DNA of 64,000 nt from Agelaius tricolor (taxonomy: Eukaryota; Chordata; Aves; Passeriformes; Icteridae): assembly GCA_023055355.1 (NCBI GenBank), contig JALJCS010000055.1:1718166-1782165 (forward strand), in the 5' to 3' direction. Shown piece after piece: positions 56,266 through 64,000 of the stretch (the first letter of the stretch is position 1; each line of letters opens with the position of its first letter). The translations under genes and the position numbers were made by a program. The notes under the pieces are model-generated. The model was not told where the DNA came from. It did not search any database and worked only from the letters and a program-made list of their open reading frames with translations.

Positions 56266-56649
56266 CCTGCCTCCGGCGTTCCTGGGGGGCCACAGCTGGA
56301 GGGGGGGGACACCCATCAGCACCAGGGATGGTGGCACCTTCCCTGGCACCCTGCAGCCTCCCTCTATCCAATGGACAGGGCAGCACCTTCCCATCGCTCC
56401 CCCAAACACAATTTACAGGCTCTGGGATTGGGAATGTCCCCCCAGAAGAGGGGGTGGCACCTGCCCCACAGGGGCCCAGGAGACGCCCTGGCCTCCCCCA
56501 TCACCCTCTGCCCACCAGGTCCTCCCCAAATCCAGCCAGTGCCACCCCAATATATCTGGGGCAACCAAACCCCCGAGTGACCTCGATTTAGGGGGATCAG
56601 TGACCCCAGCTCTACCACAAACCATCGCCCCAGGGAGTCACCGAGACCC

Positions 56650-57070
56650 CTGAGGAGCCCTCAGGACCCTCCCAGCAAAGCTGGGACCCCCACGTGGGGA
56701 ATAATTCATGGGAATTTGGGATGCAGCAAAAAACAGGGTCCCCACCACCAGCACCTGCCTGTGCCCCCATTTCCTCAGGCCCAGCACTGACCCTGCACAG
56801 CACACAGGGGGTCCCGGGATGGGTATGAGGGGAGACTCACCCCAAAACACGACCCACAAACAGGGCCCTCAGGACCCTCCCAGCAAACCTGGGACCCCCC
56901 AGTGCCTCCCACGTGGGGAATATTCACGGGGAATTTGGGATGCAGCAAAAACGGGGTCCCCACCACCAGCACCTGCTTGTGCCCCCATTTCCTGAGGCCC
57001 AGCACCGACCCTGCGCCGCACACGGGGTCCCGGAAGGGGTACGGGGGGAGACTCACCCCAAAACACGACC
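56650..57070. repeat. About 210-bp tandem duplication upstream of KMT2D coding start
   Basis: Units from about 56650 and 56860 share CCCTCAGGACCCTCCCAGCA, GGGAATTTGGGATGCAGCAA, CCACCACCAGCACCTGC and ACTCACCCCAAAACACGACC. On the minus strand each ends in a donor-like GGTGAGTCT. Confidence 0.88.
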
Positions 57071-57079
57071 CACAAACCC

Positions 57080-58330
57080 ACAGCCGCCCCCTCCCACCGC
57101 TGCCTCAAGTGCACCCCAAAAACCCCAGAGGGCTCCAGCACCGCGGGGGCAGCGAGGGGGACCCCAAACCGGAGCACGGGGCACGCACGGGGGGACCCGC
57201 GGGCACCGGGATGGCCCCAACGCAGAGTCCGAGGCACCGGGGAGCGGGGAACGCACCGGGGCAGCGCCAACCCCCCGAAAACCCGGGAGGGCGCGGGGAG
57301 GGTCCCGGCGCGGGTTTGGAAGCGCCGTGTCCCACCCAGCACCTCCCTGGTCCCGGTTCCCGGTGGGCCCGGGGCTATTCGGGCCCTCCCCGGAAAGGCT
57401 CCGGGGCCGGGGGGATTCGGGCCCTGCCGGGAAAGGCTCCGGGGCCGGGGGGAGGCCAGGCCCGCGCCCCCCGGTGAGCCGAAACACCACGCGAGGACAC
57501 CACCCCCCCCACACCCTCCCCGGTGCTCCCGGGCCACGCTTCCCCCGCTCCCCGGTGCAACCGGGGGATCGAACCGGCCAGGCCCCGATCCCCGGCCCAC
57601 CGCGGCCTACGCTGGCACCGGCACCGGGCCCCGAGCGACGGGCCCGGCCGTACCTGCGCTACACCCGCCCGGGCCCCGCCGGTACCGGACACAAAGGCGT
57701 GGGAGCCGCGCTCTGGGCCCGGCCCCGGTCAGGCCTTACCGGGAGCGGCGGCACGGCGGAGGCGGCGCGGCCCGGAGCCCGCACGACCGCGGGGCCGCTC
57801 CTTCCGGGGCCGCCGGGGCCCGTCCCGCCCGCGCGGGCCCCACGGCGGGGCCGTTTGCACCCCCGCGCCCCCCGCCCGGTGCTCACCCCCGCGGCCGCCC
57901 TACGCCGACGGGCCTCGGGGCGCGGGGCGTTCGGTGCTCCCCGGCGCGGCCATTTCCAGAGGAAAGTAGGTCCCGCCGCCCGCCCCCGCCCCGCCCCGCC
58001 CGCCCCGCCGGGGCCGCCGCCGCGCTGGGTCCTAAGGGGGAGCCGCCGAGCGGGGGGCGCCGCCGCTCCCGCACTACTTTGGGCGGCGGGGGCTGCGGGC
58101 GGAGGGAGACGGTGCGCGGCGGGCGGGCGCTGCGGCCGCGGGGGGGGGGGGGGCGCGGGGGGTGTGACGGCGCGCGCGCGGCCGCAGCGCACGCTGCCGG
58201 GCGGGGCGGGGGGGGAGATCCCTCCGCCGCGCTTAACCCCGGCGGCGCCGGGGCGGGAGCGCACGTGGGCACCGAGGGGGCGGGGCTAGAGGAGCCAAGC
58301 TCCGCCCCCCCACCCCGACCGGCACCGGCA
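57080..58330 (-). promoter_or_regulatory. KMT2D: KMT2D CpG island and promoter
   Basis: Dense CpG sequence 0.8-2 kb upstream of the first coding exon. Minus-strand donor-like sites GCAG/GTACGG near 57654 and CCG/GTAAGG near 57737 could close a non-coding exon 1. A C-run and GCGCGCGC near 58135-58180 mark the core. The transcription start cannot be fixed from sequence. Confidence 0.6.
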
Positions 58331-59220
58331 CCGGGGAGGGGTAGAGGGAGGGCTCCCGGACCGCGATGGGGGGGTGGGATTCGGGATGGGGATCGCCCAC
58401 GGTGTCCCGGGCCGGTGTCTCCGTTATCAGCCGGTATCCGGGTTCCCCGTAGGAGCCGCCGGGACAGGTCCCGGTGTATCCGGAAGAGCTGTTATGTCCA
58501 GTGCCGGTATCCCTGTACCGGTCCGGGAATCCCCGGTAGGCGCAGCCGCCATGCCCGGTCCCGTGGTTCCCGGTAGCAGCCGCCATGCCCGGTCCTGTGG
58601 TCCCCGGTAGCAGCCGCCATGCCCGGTCCTAATCCCCGCTCATTGCCACCGCGTGCTGCTGCTGAGCCACGGTCCTGCACCACCATGCACGCCCGGTTCC
58701 GGTATCCCCGGAGCAGCCGCTCCTGCTCCCCCCCGCCCCAAGGGGTACACGGGGCCGGTACCCCCCCGTTTGGGGCCACATCAACCCCCTCGGACCGTGA
58801 ACCCCCTCAGGGAGGGGTAGGGGGGGTCAGACCCTGGCCCCCCGCGAGCCCAAACCCCCGAACCAGAGAGCTGGGAGGGCAATTGAGGGCGTGCAGACCC
58901 CCGGGCTGCCCCACCCTGGTCCCAGCACCCCAATAACACTTCATGCCCCCCCCCAGCAGCTCCTGCTTCTCTTTACCACCATAATTGTGTAATTAGCAAC
59001 AATTAGCCCGACTGGGTGGAGATAAGCCACAAGGGGAACCGCAGCCAGAGCCCCCCCCACCACGCTCACGAAGTTCTCAGGGAGAGAAACGGGGGGGACA
59101 GGGCTGAAAAACCCCCCAAAGGTCCCAGTGAGGTTCTTGGGGTGCTCAGTCCCATAAGGAGGGGGCACATCCAGGCTTGGAGGGAGCCTCCCCCCCCAAA
59201 AAAAGGAACAACCCCCCCAA
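58331..59220. other. KMT2D-RHEBL1 interval
   Basis: A 39-bp tandem repeat with AGCAGCCGCCATGCCCGGTC spans about 58540-58630. An AT-rich island at 58965-59035 (CATAATTGTGTAATTAGCAA) lies inside a 110-residue minus-strand frame that matches no family I know. Nothing else seen. Confidence 0.5.
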
Positions 59221-59468
59221 TCCAGGGGTTTAGAGACAAAACAAAGTTTAATTGTTCCAGCCCCGACTCCCACGGGTCCGGGGGAACAACACCCGCATTC
59301 AGCCCTGGCTGCCGGAGCAGGAACGGCCCCGACCTGTCCTTGTGTGTGTGTGTGTGGGGAGGGGGGGCAGCAGAGAACCCCCAGCCCCCTGTGAGCCCCA
59401 CAGGCTGTGCAAAGTGAGGGGCTCCCCCCGAGGAGGGCCCTGGGGAGGGGTCTGTCCCACCCCCGGGA

Positions 59469-60925
59469 TCACAGCAGGCTGGTGCATCTGTCACAGGAGT
59501 TGTCAGTGCGCTTCATGAAGATCCCCGTGGTCACTTGAGCATGAGGGGACATCAGCGGCAGCGCATTGGGGCTCCAGGTGGGCTCTGTGCCCCACACCTG
59601 GCTCTCCTTGGCTGAGGACTGGAGGAAAATGGCCCCTCACAACTCCACCACCTTCTTCCCTTCATCTGTCCTCACCTCCCAGCTGGGGACACAGCAGGAC
59701 AGGCAGGACGTGCCAGGGGGACAGACAGACAGACACACAGGTGGGACCCCAAACCCCCCCAGGCCTCTCCTCATCTCTGCGGGGCCCAGACCACCCTGGG
59801 ACCCCCTCCCCAGGAGGGGCAGCACCTGCCACGTCCTCCCCCAGCTCTCAGCTCACCTGGAAGCTGTGGGGACAAGGGGACATCGAGGCACTTCCTCCCA
59901 CCGAGGTGTCCTCCCTGTTCCAGATGACCCAGAGGGGTCCTCCCTGTCCCCCAGTCTCGGGGGCCCCTCAGGGAATGTCACCAAATGGATCAGGATGGAA
60001 CCCTGGATGCTGATGATGATGGAGCGTGGCAGGACTCGTCCTGGAGGAAGGGGGGACAAAACTGGTGGCAGGGGTGGCTGCCCAGCAGCCCCACAACACC
60101 CCCCAGACCCCGCAAACTGCCCCAGCAGCCCCACAACACCCCCCAGCTCTCCCAAACTGCCCCAGCAGCCCCACAACACCCCCCAGACCCCCCAAACTGC
60201 CCCAGCATCAGGTGGAACTCCTCCTTGCCCACCACCACCAGCACTTTGGAGGCTGCAAGGCTGGTACCAGGTCGGGGGGGCTGCCTGGGACCCCCCAAAT
60301 CCTCCCCTCAAGGCTCAAACCCACTTCCATTTCATTCCAGGGGTACCTCAGCCCCCAGCACAAGGTTTTGGGGCACCCCCCCACAGAAATGGGGACACTT
60401 CTGTCCTCATCACCTGGGGTGCCACAGGGGCATCAGGAAGAGAGACCCCGGGTGGGCAGCCCCCTACTCACCCCCCCGGGACTTACTGCTCTCCACCGTG
60501 GGCTCACAGCCCAGGGAGGTTTTACCGGGTGGGGGGAAACAACACGGCTCGGTGGTCCCGGTATCACCCCGGGGGAAGGGACGAAGAAACGGGAACTCCT
60601 CCCGGTGGGGCTCCAGGGGACACAGCCCCGGGACCACAGCGGGTCTCGGGGAGGCTGAACACAGCCCCGGGGCTACAGGAGGTCCCGGCGAGGCCGAACA
60701 CAGCCCCAAACCCCCACCTGGGGAGGGGTCCCACTGTGATGAGCCTCTCTGGTACACCCGCCGTTCCCGGTAATCCCCGGTGGAGCAGCCCCGCTCTCAG
60801 GTACACCCCGGGAACGGACCCCCGGAGGGCAGGGCCGCCCTTTCCGGAGCCCGGGACACCCCCAGGCCGAATCCCCCCGCACGGACCCGGGGTTCGGTAA
60901 CCGGGGATGAGAACGTGGCGGGACG
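59469..60925 (-). pseudogene. RHEBL1: RHEBL1 relic, broken RHEB-like GTPase gene
   Basis: Sits between KMT2D and DHH on the minus strand, the RHEBL1 place. Remnants in order: RHVLIPGYR near 60895-60925 (family RKVVILGYR, no Met); GKTSLGCEPTVES at 60487-60526 (family GKTSL...GYDPTVEN, 11 codons lost, no acceptor AG, intact GTAAGT donor); SKVLVVVGKEEFHLML-GQ at 60198-60252 (VDTA lost, donor lost); a DE..LPRSIIISIQGSILI piece at 59978-60040 with a frameshift; SFQ at 59857-59863; WEVRTDEGKKVVEL-stop-GAIFLQSSAKESQ at 59598-59682 (family [26 protein letters not shown]), whose Trp codon is TGA at 59637-59639; and GIFMKRTDNSCDRCTSLL at 59469-59535 without the CAAX end. No combination of these reads as a working GTPase. 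Exon 1 is the weakest match. ATTAAA (minus) at 59247-59252 may be its old poly(A) signal. Confidence 0.82.
60060..60200. repeat. Short minisatellite at the RHEBL1 relic exon 3 end
   Basis: Three to four units of about 40-45 bp: CTGCCCCAGCAGCCCCACAA followed by CACCCCCCAGACCCC. The first unit overlaps the place where the exon 3 donor should be. Confidence 0.85.
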
Positions 60926-61182
60926 GCGCGGGCGGGCGCGGCAAACAGCGCAATAAAAGCGCCCGCCGTGCCGGGGGGGCGGGGCCACCGCCACTACACC
61001 GGCGGCCGCACGTGACCACAACACCGCCCGCCCGCTCCCATTGGCTGCGCCGGGCGGAGGGGGGCGGGGCTAAGAGGCCGCGCATGCGCTTTAGCTGGAG
61101 GGGCTCTCCATTCATGAAAAACGGAGGGAAGGGATGTGGCCACGTGGTGGTCGCGAATCTGAGCGGGAATGGGGAGGGGGGG

Positions 61183-61798
61183 TGTGAAAAATGCGGGTTT
61201 TATCCTTGGCTTTTTGCAAATATTCAAATGAATATGATATGTGTTGTGTTAGAAAGTGATGCTGTATTAATTCTCTTAAGTAGTGCGTTAAATATAGTTT
61301 TAGGTTATAACAAAATGTTAAAATAGAAACTATGCTCTGTAGGATACTTTTTTCTAAAGAAAGGACTCGCACCGGGATAGCAGCCACAGGACACCTAAAT
61401 CTTTTAGAGAAAGAGAATTTATTCCTCCATTATCAGGAGAAACAAACTTTTTCCTGCCTCGCTCGGGCAGGAAGATTCAGATTAGGATTCAGAGGAAGAA
61501 GTTGACACTGCCCAGACAGAATCCTGTGTTTGAATGGAATTTATGCATCATGTATGAGATGTATGAATATGCAACAGGCTATTGTTTTTAAGGATTAATC
61601 CTCTGTTAACGTGGGTCCTTTTTTGGGTTTATTTTGCCCAGAAAAAGGTACCCACACCGTCCATAACTCTTTGTCTCATATTGTCCTAATTCAAATTTTC
61701 CAAATTATTATTACTCTAATTCTATTACTATTTTTAAAACCATTTTATTACTGTTAAACTTTTAAAATTGTAAAAACAAATGATTGGCGTTTTTCACA
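61183..61798 (-). mobile_element. Solo LTR of another endogenous retrovirus family
   Basis: 616 bp of AT-rich sequence in GC-rich DNA with terminal inverted repeats TGTGAAAAA...TTTTTCACA. On the minus strand it has TG..CA ends and AATAAA near 61410. Its flanks GGGGG and GAGGG are an imperfect 5-bp match, so no clean target duplication is claimed. No retroviral coding sequence. Unrelated to LTRs 1-3. Confidence 0.65.
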
Positions 61799-61799
61799 G

Positions 61800-62285
61800 A
61801 GGGAAGGAGTGTCCTTGTCCTGTCCCCCCCTCCATCCCTCCCCACAACCTTTCCCAGCCTGGGGACACCCAGGAACATCCACACCAAACTGCTCCTGCTC
61901 CCCAAAATCCCCATTGCTGCCTCCCCCTGCTCCAGGACCCTCAGACCCCCGGGGATATTTCAGGATATTGACCCCCCTTGACCCCTGCCCCAGGGATTCC
62001 CAGCTTCTCGTGATGCCTGACTCAATCCTCAGGGACCTCCAGCCTGGGAATACCCCAATTTCGTCTCCATCTGGCCAACATTTAGAGGGGAAAGTGAGTT
62101 TTTTGCCCATCTAGAGGCCAGAAAGTCCTGGAGGAACCCCCAGAGCCCGAGGATGTCAAACCCACAGGGACCCAGCCCAGACCCTGGGATACTCCAACCC
62201 CTCAGGATACCCAGCCCCAGGGACCCCCAACCCCCTGGAATGCTCAATTCCAGCCCCTCCAGACACCCCAACACAGCTCAAATAG
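61800..62285. other. RHEBL1 relic-DHH interval
   Basis: Non-coding, CCCAG-rich. A segment at about 62058-62110 (GTCTCCATCTGGCCAACATT, AGAGGGGAAAGTGAG) is matched at 63944-64000. Confidence 0.55.
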
Positions 62286-62299
62286 GGCCATAGATTTTC

Positions 62300-62954
62300 T
62301 TTATTTTCCCAAACAATTAAATAGTAGTATTTCTTTTGTTTGTTTTTTGTTTTTTTTTAACTGAAATGGTTAAAAGCAGGCCGCCCCCTGCCAGGGCAGG
62401 CAGGCATGGGGGACATTTATATTACCATTTATAAATAGAAAAATAAAACTCTCAAGCAGGGAAGGTTAGCAGTTAGCATGGTTAGAGTTGGACCTGGCAC
62501 GGGGTGCCCGTGGCAGACACCCAGTGCCCACTGCAGCCACCCTATGGGGTGACAGGGACACTCTGGGTGACAGGGACAGACCCAGAGCAAGGGGACAGGC
62601 AGGAACTGCTGCCAACTGCTCAATCTTGGGGTGCTTTTGGCATCTCCCCAGCTGGATTTGGCCCCTAGGGCAGGGTCTGGTGCTGCCTGGCTGGGGTTTC
62701 ACAGGCACCAACCCCACCCCAGTGCAGTGGTTAATAAAGCAATAAATACCAGGGGGGTCTGGGCGTGGGGACCCAGCCATGGGGGGCTTTAGGACACAGC
62801 ACAGGGGCCACCCCCTGCCCCAGGGCAGTGTGGAGCCCCAACCTCCCCACAGCACCGGGGGTGCCCCTGTCCCTCCTCCCCGTGCCCGGAGGGTGCCCAG
62901 GGCCGTGGCATCCGGTGTGTGGCATCACCTGCCAGAAATGGGGGGCAGACACCC
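62300..62954 (-). other. DHH: DHH 3' UTR with poly(A) signal
   Basis: TTTATT at 62300-62305 reads AATAAA on the minus strand, about 650 bp past the DHH stop. Confidence 0.65.
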
Positions 62955-63622
62955 CTAAACCTGCAGGGCCTCGTGGCCCAGCACGCCCCCGGCCAGCCGG
63001 TAGAGCAGGCGGGAGTACCAGTGCATGCCCACGTCGGGCACGGTCCCGTTGCCCACCTCGGGGTGGGCTGGCAGCAGCGACAGGAGCCCGTGGAAGAGGC
63101 GGAGAGGGGCGAAAGCCCTGTGTGCCCAACGGTGGCTCTCCAGCACCGCATAGCAGGATGCCAGCACCCCGTTAACCAGCAAAGTGCCCTGAGAGGTGAG
63201 GGGGGCAAAGACGCCCACTCCGTCCTCCCGAGAGACCCTCAGCACCCTCGTGGGGCGCAGCCCCTGCCCGCCAGCCCCGTGGGCCAGCACGGCGTCGCCC
63301 GGGCGCACGCGGCGGGCGAAGATGGGCAGGAAGGCGGCGGAGCCGTTGCCCTCTCCCCGGGCTGTGAACACCAGGTGCGATGGAGTGAGCAGCAGCCGGC
63401 GAGCTGGGCTGGCTGTCTCGATGGCCACGAAGGAGGCACGCTGGCCCGGGTCCCGGTGGAGGAAGAGCAGCACCTCGGTGGGCACCAGGCGCCCGCCTGG
63501 CTCGGCGCCCAGCACTCGGTCACCCCGGCGGAGCTCAGCCAGGCCCCGGTGCTCCCCGCTCTGCAGCGTCACCGTGGCGTGGCCGGGGAAGCAGCCACCG
63601 GTGCGGACGGCCAGCGAGTTAT
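62955..63622 (-). CDS. DHH: Desert hedgehog, last exon only (autoprocessing domain)
   Basis: Hedgehog morphogen of gonad and peripheral nerve. This exon starts at an AG acceptor (CTCCCAG/ATAACTCG) and encodes the end of the signalling domain and the whole C-terminal Hint domain, 221 residues plus a split codon. [10 protein letters not shown] holds the Gly-Cys cleavage site; Cys is the nucleophile and the attachment step uses cholesterol. [10 protein letters not shown] carries the T-x-x-H motif. [54 protein letters not shown] and [14 protein letters not shown] are hedgehog family, and the adjacent synteny makes it DHH. The exon is open to the stop at 62955-62957. Exons 1-2 lie beyond 64000, so the gene is cut by the window edge and not damaged. 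Confidence 0.95.
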
Positions 63623-64000
63623 CTGGGAGGATGGAGAGAGTTATTGGTGTCCCCCCAGTGATCACCTCCACCTCCAGAGGGGAAACGGCGAGGCCCGGAC
63701 CCCCCAAAGCACCCCCAGAACAAAGGGGGTATTTTTATTTTTCCTGTGTGCAGCTCCTGAATGCTGCAGGGCCCCTTTGTCCACCCTGCACTGTTGCCCT
63801 TTGTTCCGGGCTCCAACGGTGACATTTATGGCCATTTTCACTTTCTGTCAATTGGCACTTCTGGACTGGATGGCAACTGCTGGCTGGAGCAACTCTGGGG
63901 CTGTGGGGCTGCATTGCTATTCCCCTCACCAGGAGCTGAACCGCAATTTTGTCTCCATCTGGCCAAAATTTAGAGGGGAAAGTGAGGTTTTTGCCAATCA
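63623..64000 (-). other. DHH: DHH intron 2, 3' part
   Basis: Non-coding sequence upstream of the exon 3 acceptor. Its outer end (63944-64000) repeats the segment at 62058-62110 on the same strand with few differences. Confidence 0.7.

Noticed and set aside
59469..60925. A functional, fast-evolving RHEBL1
   Set aside because: The in-frame TGA, missing G1-G3 residues, lost splice sites and absent CAAX box cannot be reconciled with a working GTPase.

Overview
This window is a GC-rich stretch of bird chromosome, probably from a songbird microchromosome. Genes are compact, introns are full of minisatellites, a CR1 LINE 3' tail is present, and three short LTRs flanked by perfect 6-bp target duplications look like passerine endogenous-retrovirus solo LTRs. 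Species was not determined. All genes belong to the vertebrate block that in human lies at 12q13 (ARF3, WNT10B, WNT1, DDN, PRKAG1, KMT2D, RHEBL1, DHH), in the same order and orientation.

Layout: ARF3 (minus, coding 2701-4721); a GC-rich gap where WNT10B would be expected but was not found; WNT1 (plus, 8418-10397); about 7 kb of satellites with two islands of ordinary sequence; DDN (minus, 17566-18880); PRKAG1 (minus, 20231-24362); KMT2D (minus, 54 coding exons, 27358-56265); a broken RHEBL1 relic (minus, 59469-60925); and the last exon of DHH (minus, 62955-63622), whose first two exons lie beyond the window.

Splice sites were read by eye. The four complete genes give open frames whose exon lengths add to exact multiples of three: ARF3 181 aa, DDN 405 aa, PRKAG1 333 aa and KMT2D 5,416 aa. 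WNT1 likewise gives 369 aa. This agreement is the main check on the exon edges; no alignment or expression data were available.

The genes do not form one pathway. ARF3 is a Golgi small GTPase, WNT1 and DHH are secreted morphogens, DDN is a synaptic and podocyte scaffold, PRKAG1 is the AMP-sensing AMPK subunit, and KMT2D is the enhancer H3K4 methyltransferase. They are neighbours by ancestral synteny.

Most notable: (1) RHEBL1 appears to be a unitary pseudogene with recognisable exon remnants in order, an in-frame stop, deletions and lost splice sites; (2) ARF3 carries a partial duplication of exon 1-intron 1-exon 2 whose junction is filled with the same minisatellite found 3 kb away; (3) KMT2D exon 39 has a 33-bp coding minisatellite of about 20 units where mammals have polyglutamine; (4) a 470-bp homopurine tract sits in a KMT2D intron; (5) one solo LTR has expanded internally into about 850 bp of AT-rich microsatellite; (6) the WNT1 intron 3 acceptor is duplicated.
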